Assembly: GCA_934654815.1 (NCBI GenBank)
Contig: CAKUGU010000055.1
Span: 1 to 10,597, forward strand
DNA from: an uncultured Ellagibacter sp.
GTDB taxonomy: Bacteria; Actinomycetota; Coriobacteriia; Coriobacteriales; Eggerthellaceae
Direction of reading: 5' to 3'
DNA length: 10,597 nucleotides
Part shown: piece after piece, positions 4,759 through 10,408 of the stretch
Layout: every line of letters begins with the position of its first letter
Position numbering within the stretch: the first letter of the stretch is position 1
The notes under the pieces: generated by a model
What the model saw: the letters and a program-made list of their open reading frames with translations, nothing else
What the model was told of the DNA's origin: nothing
Database searches by the model: none
Position numbers and translations under genes: made by a program

Positions 4759-7358
4759 TATGCGCTCACCTTCTTAATGCTCACGCGGGTGAGGCCGCCG
4801 TGGCGTGCGGTCGATCCGCTCAAGCGCTCCCAGTCGCAGGGGAGGATGTCGTTGTTGTTGCCGCCGCGGGGCTTGAAGTTTTTGAAGTCGGCGGCCGCGA
4901 CGTGACCGAAGGCCCAGTGCCCCTGGCCGTACGCCTTGATGACGACGCCCGGGCGCGTGCCTTCCCATGCCTTCGCGTGCACGGTGATGGAACCCTGCGG
5001 GGAGGTCACCTCCACGGTGTCGCCGGTCTTAAGCCCCAAGTCCTCCATGTCGGACGGGTTGATCTTGATCACGTCGTCCCACGGCTCGTCGCCCGGGTCG
5101 ACGTCCTTGAACTCCTGGTAGCCCACGCAGTTCGCGCTGCGGCCTTCAAGGTTCAGGCGCGCGCGATGCTCCTCGAAGATGTAGGGGTAGGTCTTCTCGT
5201 CGCCGTGGCGCACCGGGGTTTCGTAGTGGGGCACGAAGGCCAAGCCGTCGCGCGCCTCGAAGCCCATGTCCTCCATGACGGAGTTCACGTCGCACTTGTA
5301 CTGGGTCGCCACCTCTTCGAGCAGCGTCTTCAGACTCTCGCTGTAAAACTCGAACTTGCCGGTGTCGTGGCCCAAGCTTCCCCAGTGCTTCTTGTAGCCC
5401 ATCTTCTTGGAATTGAAGCAGCCCTTCGAGCAGAAGTTGCGCCAGCTGCCGAGATCGGTGCCCTGCTTGGCGTTCTTGCCGTTCCACGCCGGCGCGGTCA
5501 TGATCTTCACGGCGATCTCGGCGAACTCGGCGGCGTTGGTGGGGCAGTTGCCCGTCTCGGGGTCGCAGAACGCCTTCGAATAGTAGTCGTAGATGTTCGA
5601 GAAGCCGCGCTCCTTCAGCTTCACCGCGAGCTCCCACGCGATCTCGGTCTCGTCGGTCTTGGTGTCCCACAAAGGCGTGATGACCGGCTGCTGCACCGAG
5701 ATGTAGGTGTAGAGGCCCTGGCTCGCCTTCATGAAGCCCCAGCGTTCGAACATGTAGTGCTTCGCCGGCAAGAGGATGTCGGCGAACATGGCAGATTCGG
5801 ACGGCATCGTCGTGATGTTCACGTAGAACGGCACCTTCGCATACGCCTTGTCGAAGCGCTGCGCGCCGGTGCAGCTGAAGTTGTAGTTGCACCAGTAGCT
5901 GATGAGCATCTTGATTTCGTAGCCGTCGTCTTCGTAGTGGCCGTCTTCCTGCAGGATGACGTCGGCGAGGCGCGAAGAGGTCTCGTTGGAGTGGATGGCC
6001 TTGCCGTTGTAGTTCAGGAAGTCCTTGCGGATGCGTCCGTCGATGGGCTTCATCTTGGCGGCCTTGCGCGCATTGCCGTCGCGGAAGTGGTTGTGGTCGG
6101 GAAGGCTCGCGGTGGAAGCGGAAGCGCTTCGGAACACGCCGCCCTTCGTCTCGATCGACCCGACGAGCCCGTTCAGCGCGTTCGCGGCCATGGCGCCGTA
6201 CACGCCGCGCACCTGCATGTTCGTGCCAGGCGACTGCCACGAGCAGCTTGCGTCGCCGTACTTGCCGAACTGGGTGGCCACTTCGGTGATGTCCTTGGCC
6301 TCAAGGCCGCAGATGTCGGCCGCCCATTCGGGGGTGGTGTCCTTCAAAACGAGGTTCCACCAGCGCACAAGGCCGTAGCCTTGGTTGTACTCGAACTTCG
6401 ATTCGTCGACGGTCTCGCCCGCCTTGAACAGGTTCGTCTTGTTGTTGTAGTTGTCGGTGAGCTCGTAGTTCCACGGGCCCTGCTTGAAGTCGCCGACGAA
6501 CTTCTTGTTCCAGAGTCCCTTCGTCAGGATGACGTGCGCGATCGCGCAGGCGAGCGCTCCGTCGGTGCCGGGGATGATGGGAAGCCACTTATCCGCCTTC
6601 GCCGCGGTGGCCGACAGGCGCGGGTCGATGACGTAGATCTTCGCGCCGTCCATGACCTGCCCCCACACGCTCGAGGCCCAGCCCGTCATGCGGTTCGAGG
6701 AAATGGGGTCGGTCGACCACATGAGGAAGCACTTCGTGTTGGTGAGGTCGTAGTTGTGATACGAGAACGCGCCTTCGGTTGCCCAGTTGGCCATCTTCTC
6801 GGCCTCTGCGCAGATGTCGCCGTGGCCGAAGTAGTTCGGCGTGCCGAACAGGATGTTGAACTTCTTGTACAGCACATCGCCCACGCCGGTCGAGCGGCCT
6901 TTTTGGAAGGCGAGTTTCTTCGTTTCGCCGTTTTTCTTCAGCTCCATGAGCTTGTCGGCGATGGTGTCGAGCGCCTCGTCCCAGGAAATGGGGACGAAAC
7001 CGGGATCGATCCCGCGTCCCTTCTGGGGGTTGGTGCGCTTCATGGGCGTTTTGATGCGGTCGGGGTCGTAGACCTGCTGGATCGCCAGATGCGGCTTCGG
7101 GCAGATCTTGCCGCCGGTAGCGGTGCAGTTCCAGTTACCGGTGATGCGAAGGATGCGCTTGTTCTGCGTATACACCTTCACAGGGCAGGTTGCGGTGCAA
7201 CCCTGGCAGGTTGTTGCGGTCCACTTGCCAGCCTGGTTCGGTTTGTGCGACTCATCGGCCAATGCGGTAAACGGTGTCACCCCCACCGTCGTCATTGCAG
7301 CCAATCCCAAGGCGCTCGCCTTAAGGAATGAGCGTCGATTGATGTTCACTTGTTTCAT
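4758..7358 (-). CDS. Tat-exported molybdopterin oxidoreductase catalytic subunit (DMSO reductase superfamily, substrate unknown)
   Basis: The 866-residue product starts with a twin-arginine signal, NRRSFLK (7-13), with a likely cleavage site after ALA (32-34). Cys51, 54, 58 and 86 match the N-terminal [4Fe-4S] cluster (CxxCxxxC, then C). HGDIC (179-183) suggests Cys183 as the Mo ligand. IDPRLSATAAKADKWLP and PGTDGAL (244-269) are the classic bis-MGD-binding signature, and the C-terminal dinucleotide-binding domain is at about 735-855 (INPSDMEDLG, RPGVV, GHW). Length and motifs fit the branch of polysulfide/thiosulfate, tetrathionate and arsenate reductases better than DmsA. Distant members such as gut catechol dehydroxylases cannot be excluded. 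The partner genes (Fe-S subunit, chaperone, membrane cytochrome) make it a respiratory enzyme on the outer face of the membrane. The start at 7358 is supported by the Tat signal and by GAGAGG just upstream (short spacing). I do not name a substrate. Confidence 0.93.
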   Translation of the reverse strand: MKQVNINRRSFLKASALGLAAMTTVGVTPFTALADESHKPNQAGKWTATTCQGCTATCPVKVYTQNKRILRITGNWNCTATGGKICPKPHLAIQQVYDPDRIKTPMKRTNPQKGRGIDPGFVPISWDEALDTIADKLMELKKNGETKKLAFQKGRSTGVGDVLYKKFNILFGTPNYFGHGDICAEAEKMANWATEGAFSYHNYDLTNTKCFLMWSTDPISSNRMTGWASSVWGQVMDGAKIYVIDPRLSATAAKADKWLPIIPGTDGALACAIAHVILTKGLWNKKFVGDFKQGPWNYELTDNYNNKTNLFKAGETVDESKFEYNQGYGLVRWWNLVLKDTTPEWAADICGLEAKDITEVATQFGKYGDASCSWQSPGTNMQVRGVYGAMAANALNGLVGSIETKGGVFRSASASTASLPDHNHFRDGNARKAAKMKPIDGRIRKDFLNYNGKAIHSNETSSRLADVILQEDGHYEDDGYEIKMLISYWCNYNFSCTGAQRFDKAYAKVPFYVNITTMPSESAMFADILLPAKHYMFERWGFMKASQGLYTYISVQQPVITPLWDTKTDETEIAWELAVKLKERGFSNIYDYYSKAFCDPETGNCPTNAAEFAEIAVKIMTAPAWNGKNAKQGTDLGSWRNFCSKGCFNSKKMGYKKHWGSLGHDTGKFEFYSESLKTLLEEVATQYKCDVNSVMEDMGFEARDGLAFVPHYETPVRHGDEKTYPYIFEEHRARLNLEGRSANCVGYQEFKDVDPGDEPWDDVIKINPSDMEDLGLKTGDTVEVTSPQGSITVHAKAWEGTRPGVVIKAYGQGHWAFGHVAAADFKNFKPRGGNNNDILPCDWERLSGSTARHGGLTRVSIKKVSA

Positions 7359-7470
7359 ACCCTCTCTTTTTGGGCGTTGATTCCCTGCATGCGATGCAAA
7401 AGTTTCGTTCCGCCTGCTACTGCCGTCGCTTTGGGGAATCGAAGCAGCAGAAACGAGAGAATGCGCGCGA

Positions 7471-7495
7471 ATTATAACGCAGGTTTTGCAAGACC
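7471..7495 (-). promoter_or_regulatory. Promoter -10 and 14-bp operator-like palindrome of the Mo-enzyme operon
   Basis: On the minus strand a perfect TATAAT lies at 7476-7471, about 105 bases before the Mo-subunit start. No -35 hexamer is present at 16-18 bp. Instead GGTTTTGCAAGACC (7482-7495, plus strand) is a palindrome in which six of seven base pairs match, centred on TTGCAA, and it begins 5 bp upstream of the -10. A perfect -10 without a -35 and with a dyad in the -35/spacer region suggests that transcription depends on a bound regulator. The regulator is not in the window. Confidence 0.5.
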
Positions 7496-7547
7496 CTTAC
7501 GCAAATTTTACCTCATCGGTTATTTTCATTCGGCAATGTGAGAGATA

Positions 7548-7585
7548 AAGTAATACTTGACAACGTCCACTATTGCGCAGATACT
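7548..7585 (+). promoter_or_regulatory. Sigma-70-type promoter of the aquaporin gene with overlapping dyad
   Basis: TTGACA (7557-7562) and GATACT (7580-7585) are separated by exactly 17 bp, so transcription should start near 7592, leaving a leader of about 68 bases. The dyad AAGTA-A-TACTT (7548-7558) overlaps the first two bases of the -35, and TGCGCG-TG-CGCGCA (7601-7614) lies about ten bases after the start point. Either could be a repressor site. This is the best promoter by consensus in the window. Confidence 0.65.
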
Positions 7586-7659
7586 GCAACGGGGGAATCG
7601 TGCGCGTGCGCGCATTGCTGTCGACTGTTCAATGGAAACGATTTACGAAAGAGAATCAA

Positions 7660-8469
7660 ATGAAATTTGCAAGGCAGTTCACCGGTGAGTTCATCGGGAC
7701 GTTTCTCATGTGCTTCCTCGGCATCGGCGCCGTTGCCACGGCAACGCTTTTCGGCGCGCTGACCGGCCCCGGCCAGGTAGGTCTCGTGTGGGGCATCGCC
7801 ATCGCGCTCGGCATCTACATCACGCGCAACCTGTCCGATGCGCATTTCAACCCGGCTGTTTCCCTTTCCATGATCTTGGCCGGCAAGATGAAGCTTCGCG
7901 ACCTGCCTGCCTACCTGCTCGGCCAGTGCGTAGGCGCTTTCCTCGCCGCCGGTGCGCTGTGGGTCATGTTCGGCGATTCGGTCGCTAAGAACCTGTCCAA
8001 CAACGGGCTGACCATGTCGACCAACTCCATCGGCAGCGCTGCCACCATTTGGTGCGAAGTGTTCCCGAACACCGCAAACGGCACCGTGCCCATGATGGTC
8101 GGCGCGTTTGCCGAGGGTTTCGCCGTGTTCATCCTCTGCCTCGTCATCTTCAGCCTCACTTCCGATGAGAACAAGGGCAAGCCGACCGCTGCGCTCGCGC
8201 CGCTGTTCATCGGCCTTACCATCACCGTGCTGATCAACGTCGTCGGTCCCTTGACCGACGCCGGTTTGAACCCCGCCCGCGACGTCATGCCGCGCCTGTG
8301 GGCTGCCATGGTCGGCTGGGGCTCCATCTGCTTCGGCAACAACGTCATGGACACGCTGTGCGTCTACGTCGTCGGCCCGCTCGTCGGCGGCATCGTGGCT
8401 GCGCTCGTGTACCGCTACATCCTGAAGCCGATGCACATCTCCGCCATCAAGGAAGCGGAAGAGAAGTAG
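7660..8469 (+). CDS. Aquaglyceroporin (MIP family, GlpF-like)
   Basis: The 269-residue product has six hydrophobic helices and the two half-helix motifs of the major intrinsic protein family: FNPAVS (63-68) and LNPARD (203-208). Arg207 is the invariant selectivity-filter arginine, and the following Asp208 is typical of glycerol-conducting GlpF-type channels rather than strict water channels. Length is close to that of GlpF. It should pass small neutral solutes such as glycerol across the cytoplasmic membrane. ATG 7660 is chosen because the protein begins there with a normal MIP N-terminus (MKFARQFTGEFIGTF). The frame remains open upstream to a TTG at 7573, but that lies inside the promoter. 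The ribosome binding site is weak (AAAGAGA, 5 bases upstream). No glpK or glpD is in the window. The gene stands alone, divergent from the Mo-enzyme operon. Confidence 0.9.
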   Translation: MKFARQFTGEFIGTFLMCFLGIGAVATATLFGALTGPGQVGLVWGIAIALGIYITRNLSDAHFNPAVSLSMILAGKMKLRDLPAYLLGQCVGAFLAAGALWVMFGDSVAKNLSNNGLTMSTNSIGSAATIWCEVFPNTANGTVPMMVGAFAEGFAVFILCLVIFSLTSDENKGKPTAALAPLFIGLTITVLINVVGPLTDAGLNPARDVMPRLWAAMVGWGSICFGNNVMDTLCVYVVGPLVGGIVAALVYRYILKPMHISAIKEAEEK

Positions 8470-8511
8470 CCGAAGGGAGGGGGTCTTCCCTTGCCGGCAG
8501 CTGGCAATTAG

Positions 8512-8554
8512 GCGGGATGGGGTTGCGCTGTGAACCGCGCCCCGTCCCGCTTTT
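8512..8554 (+). terminator. Rho-independent terminator of the aquaporin gene
   Basis: GCGGGATGGGG (8512-8522) pairs with CCCCGTCCCGC (8540-8550) with a single T-G pair, and TTTT (8551-8554) follows directly. It ends 85 bp after the stop codon. Two smaller inverted repeats lie before it (AAGGGA 8473-8478 with TCCCTT 8487-8492; TTGCC 8491-8495 with GGCAA 8503-8507). Confidence 0.85.
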
Positions 8555-8606
8555 GCGTTGCGGTGAAGATTTCGCACGGCGAGGCTGACAGCTTTGCGTT
8601 GCGGTG
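8552..8606. repeat. 14-bp direct repeat
   Basis: TTTGCGTTGCGGTG occurs exactly at 8552-8565 and again at 8593-8606, 41 bp apart. The first copy overlaps the T tract of the aquaporin terminator. It could be a duplication scar, the ends of a small inserted segment (8566-8606), or a protein-binding pair. Confidence 0.7.
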
Positions 8607-8613
8607 CCGAAAA

Positions 8614-8763
8614 GAGGCCCTCAATGGCAGGCAGTGACGGGTTTGCAAAGGTTTGGGCGGGTTGCGCGTTGCAAACTCGTCGTTCGATTCCATCGTGCTT
8701 TGCAAACCTGTCGTACCCCGCCATGAGGGGCCTCGAAATGCGCGAAAAACTTGCAAACCCGTC
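8614..8763. repeat. Cluster of four TTTGCAAACCCGTC-type elements (one inverted)
   Basis: The 13-base core TTGCAAACCCGTC occurs at 8751-8763. Variants are at 8669-8681 (TTGCAAACTCGTC) and 8700-8712 (TTGCAAACCTGTC), and an exact inverted copy is at 8636-8648. For two copies the similarity runs further: 8698-8734 matches the reverse complement of 8614-8650 at 28 of 37 positions, including a GCCAT and a GGGCCTC block. The two would form a large imperfect stem enclosing the copy at 8669. The copies are too irregularly spaced and too diverged for a CRISPR array. Nothing in the sequence looks protein coding here. Confidence 0.7.
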
Positions 8764-8879
8764 TTTCCCCGCCAGTCTCGGCTTGGCTCCATCCCTCGTG
8801 CGCGATTCGCCGTGTGCGCGAAGGGGCGGGCTTCCCTGCGGGGGTTTCATTTGCCTGCCGTGGAGCTTTCGTAGAGTAG

Positions 8880-8910
8880 TTGCATTGGAGTGTGCTCCAA
8901 CTCCTATCCT
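8880..8910 (+). promoter_or_regulatory. MerR-type promoter (19-bp spacer with central dyad) of the larE-like gene
   Basis: TTGCAT (8880-8885) and TATCCT (8905-8910) are separated by 19 bp, longer than the optimum. The dyad TTGGAG-N4-CTCCAA (8885-8900) occupies the spacer. A long spacer with a dyad between -35 and -10 is the hallmark of promoters activated by MerR-family regulators, and TTGGAG/CTCCAA arms resemble sites known for that family. Transcription would start near 8917. AAAGGAAAGG (8933-8942) is the ribosome binding region for ATG 8950. Confidence 0.55.
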
Positions 8911-8949
8911 GTCGCATGAAGACGCGATTGAGAAAGGAAAGGCGCGATT

Positions 8950-9615
8950 ATGGGGGTAGAGTTTCACAACATCGTCGGGGAAGGGCAAGCGCTGGGCGTT
9001 GAACCGCTGGAGCAGTTCTTCGAGCGCACGCCTCGCTTTGCGGTGGCGTTCTCGGGTGGATGCGACTCGTCGTACCTCTTGTCGGCGGCCGTCGCCGCGG
9101 GGTGCGACGTCCACGCGTACGGCGTGAAAACCCAGTTCCAGGCCGCTTTCGAGCTTGAGGATTCGCGTCGCCTCGCGCGCGAGGTGGGATTCCCGCTCAC
9201 CATCATCGAGGCCGATGTTCTCGCCGACGAGGCCATCTGCGAGAACCCGCCCGAGCGCTGCTACCTCTGCAAGCGTTTCGTGTTCGGCAGCATCCTTGAG
9301 CGCATGCGCGAAGACGGCTTCGAAGTGCTCTGCGACGGCACGAACGCAACCGACAACCCGGAGCGTCGCCCGGGGTTCCGCGCGCTCGCGGAGCTCGGCG
9401 TGGTGTCGCCTCTGCGCCGTGCCGGCATGACGAAGGACGATGTGCGGGCCGCAAGTCGTAAGCTCGGCATCTTCACGGCTGACAAGCCGAGTTTCTCGTG
9501 CTTGGCGGTTCATTCCCCCAAGGGTGAGCACCTCACGCAGGCCGTCCTCGACGAGGCCGCGCGCAAGACCGGTGTCTTCGGCGGCGGCCGCCCGAAGGCG
9601 GAGTTCACCCACTAG
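8950..9615 (+). CDS. larE: Short LarE-like PP-loop ATP-dependent sulfurtransferase (three-cysteine type)
   Basis: The 221-residue product has the PP-loop SGGCDSS (35-41), which binds and cleaves ATP, then NPPERCYLCK (99-108), DGTNATDNPERRPG (129-142), SPL (153-155) and SFSCLA (181-186). This is the order found in LarE, the sulfur insertase for the nickel-pincer cofactor of lactate racemase. LarE proteins with CxxC plus a distal Cys (here Cys104, Cys107 and Cys184) are known to hold a [4Fe-4S] cluster that carries the transferred sulfur, whereas the single-Cys form sacrifices its own sulfur. The protein ends about 50 residues earlier than the usual 270 or so, soon after the third Cys. The codons remain sound to the TAG at 9613-9615, so it may be a genuine short subfamily. 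No larA, larB or larC is in the window; another sulfur acceptor is possible. Confidence 0.8.
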   Translation: MGVEFHNIVGEGQALGVEPLEQFFERTPRFAVAFSGGCDSSYLLSAAVAAGCDVHAYGVKTQFQAAFELEDSRRLAREVGFPLTIIEADVLADEAICENPPERCYLCKRFVFGSILERMREDGFEVLCDGTNATDNPERRPGFRALAELGVVSPLRRAGMTKDDVRAASRKLGIFTADKPSFSCLAVHSPKGEHLTQAVLDEAARKTGVFGGGRPKAEFTH

Positions 9616-9701
9616 GGTGCGTGCTGCGCCGCCGCGCGCCCTGTCCCGATAACGACCCACTCCCAGCACCGACGCGCGCTCGCCGCCCGTTGCGTGACGA
9701 A

Positions 9702-9725
9702 AGGGAAACGGCTCGCCGTTTCCCT
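9702..9725. terminator. Perfect 10-bp hairpin after larE
   Basis: AGGGAAACGG (9702-9711) is exactly complementary to CCGTTTCCCT (9716-9725), with a 4-base CTCG loop. It lies 87 bp after the larE stop. No T tract follows, so it may act as an mRNA 3'-end structure or, together with the hairpin at 9751, as a tandem terminator. Confidence 0.55.
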
Positions 9726-9734
9726 GTGGGGAAC

Positions 9735-9743
9735 TGGTATGAT
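9735..9743 (+). promoter_or_regulatory. Extended -10 promoter candidate
   Basis: TGGTATGAT has the TGn extension directly before a TATGAT hexamer (9738-9743). No -35 is recognisable at 17 bp. Transcription would begin near 9750, exactly at the base of the next hairpin. It is the best promoter candidate for the lipoprotein-recQ pair. Confidence 0.4.
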
Positions 9744-9750
9744 TGCGCAC

Positions 9751-9773
9751 GGGCTCCGCCGAGGGGCCCTTTT
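9751..9773 (+). terminator. Hairpin with T tract upstream of the lipoprotein gene
   Basis: GGGCTCC (9751-9757) pairs with GGGGCCC (9763-9769) with one T-G pair around a 5-base loop, and TTTT (9770-9773) follows. It may be the true intrinsic terminator of larE. If the extended -10 at 9735 is used, it would instead lie at the very start of the lipoprotein-recQ transcript. Confidence 0.55.
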
Positions 9774-9808
9774 CGTCTTATCATCGAAGTCGCATCGCCG
9801 CTGCGTGG

Positions 9809-9815
9809 AAAGGAG
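9809..9815 (+). promoter_or_regulatory. Ribosome binding site that decides a TTG start
   Basis: AAAGGAG lies 7 bases before TTG 9823 and 19 bases before the next in-frame ATG (9835). The spacing favours TTG. Both starts keep the lipoprotein signal, but TTG adds two arginines to its N-terminus. Confidence 0.7.
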
Positions 9816-9822
9816 TTTGCCG

Positions 9823-10404
9823 TTGCGCCGCATCATGCTCGTCCTGCTCGCCTGCGCGATCGCGTTTGCCGCGGTGCCGCTTTCCTCCTGCAAGGCGAAG
9901 ACGCTCGACGACTGCGACCTCTTGCTTTTCGAGAACGCTTCCGGCTCGGGCGACACGCGCAACATCGTTTCGGGGGTGGTGAACCTCGGCGGCGTGTTCA
10001 GCAAGGACGGCGTGTCCGGCCGCGTCATCACCGTGAACGTCGGCATACCGGAGAAGAGCGCCTGCGACACGGTCACGATCGAGTCACTCACCGTCGGCGT
10101 GTCCGTGGCGAAGGGAACGGAGGCCTGGGGCCCGTCCGCGACGTTCTCGGCCGCCGAGCTTTCCGGCGGCGGCTACCTTTCGTTCGCGGTGCCCGTCGAG
10201 GCTTCCAAGACCGAAAGCGCCGACGTCGCGGCATACCGCTCGTTCGGCGACGTCGAGTTCCGCGCGACGTTCTCGAGCGACGAGGAATCGGTGAGCTACC
10301 GTTACTCCATCGTGCCCACTGATCGCTACCTTTCCTGGATGGACGATCCGAACGGCAACACCTTCGACGGCGCGCGTTTCACCGTCACGCGGACGAGGGA
10401 GTAG
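9823..10404 (+). CDS. Small lipoprotein of unknown function
   Basis: Starting at TTG 9823 the product has 193 residues: a short basic N-terminus (MRRIM), a hydrophobic helix and the lipobox LSSC (20-23). It is therefore predicted to be lipidated at Cys23 and held on the outer face of the membrane. The rest looks beta-rich, with alternating hydrophobic residues and many Ser, Gly and Asp, possibly an immunoglobulin-like sandwich. A late segment reads YRYSIVPTDRYLSWMDDPNG. I do not recognise the family. The TTG is preferred to ATG 9835 because of the well-placed AAAGGAG. The open frame extends upstream to 9694, but that part covers two hairpins and has no signal peptide. recQ starts 4 bases after its stop, so the two are co-transcribed. 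Confidence 0.85.
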   Translation: MRRIMLVLLACAIAFAAVPLSSCKAKTLDDCDLLLFENASGSGDTRNIVSGVVNLGGVFSKDGVSGRVITVNVGIPEKSACDTVTIESLTVGVSVAKGTEAWGPSATFSAAELSGGGYLSFAVPVEASKTESADVAAYRSFGDVEFRATFSSDEESVSYRYSIVPTDRYLSWMDDPNGNTFDGARFTVTRTRE

Positions 10405-10408
10405 CGCT

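Larger units (their letters stand above)
7359..7659. other. Divergent control region between Mo-enzyme operon and aquaporin
   Basis: These 301 bp hold no gene. The stretch 7465-7560 is clearly richer in A+T than the rest of the window, as expected for divergent promoters. It contains the minus-strand -10 at 7471-7476, a near-palindrome at 7482-7495, and the plus-strand promoter at 7557-7585. The about 105-base minus-strand leader (7464-7359) can pair TCGTT/CTGCT at 7405-7418 with AGCAG/AACGA at 7443-7456, and has TGCAT-GCG-ATGCA at 7386-7398. None of these matches a riboswitch class that I recognise. Confidence 0.6.
8555..8949. other. Gene-free intergenic region before larE
   Basis: About 395 bp without a believable gene. 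It contains one copy of the 14-bp direct repeat and part of the other, the TTGCAAAC element cluster (8614-8763), a featureless GC-rich stretch (8764-8870) and the larE promoter (8880-8910). Short open frames crossing it on both strands change composition at the repeats and lack ribosome binding sites. Confidence 0.6.

Noticed and set aside
4800..7331. An 843-codon open frame on the plus strand antisense to the Mo subunit
   Set aside because: Its product is Val/Leu/Arg/His-rich with no family motifs. It is the usual high-GC antisense shadow, while the minus strand shows full Tat, cluster and molybdopterin signatures.
7482..7495. Link between the TTGCAA palindrome of the Mo promoter and the TTTGCAAACC intergenic elements
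   Set aside because: They share only the short TTGCAA-type core. The flanks differ (ACC one base further out), so a common regulator cannot be argued from this alone.
7573..7659. Upstream extension of the aquaporin from TTG 7573
   Set aside because: It would start between the -35 and -10 of the promoter and adds residues not found in MIP proteins; ATG 7660 fits the family N-terminus.
8614..8763. Possible CRISPR array
   Set aside because: The repeated units are of different length and orientation, the spacings (31 and 51 bp) are irregular and no cas gene is present.
9616..9700. Possible tRNA or structured RNA after larE
   Set aside because: Short complementary segments (GTGCTG/CAGCAC) exist, but no cloverleaf, anticodon arm or TTC loop consensus could be laid out.
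7570..9750. A 726-codon minus-strand open frame spanning the aquaporin, the intergenic repeats and larE
   Set aside because: It crosses two well-supported plus-strand genes, a terminator and a repeat cluster, has no start signals, and its composition is that of an antisense shadow.
9694..9822. Upstream extension of the small lipoprotein from GTG 9694
   Set aside because: It would run through two hairpins and bury the signal peptide; AAAGGAG is placed for TTG 9823.
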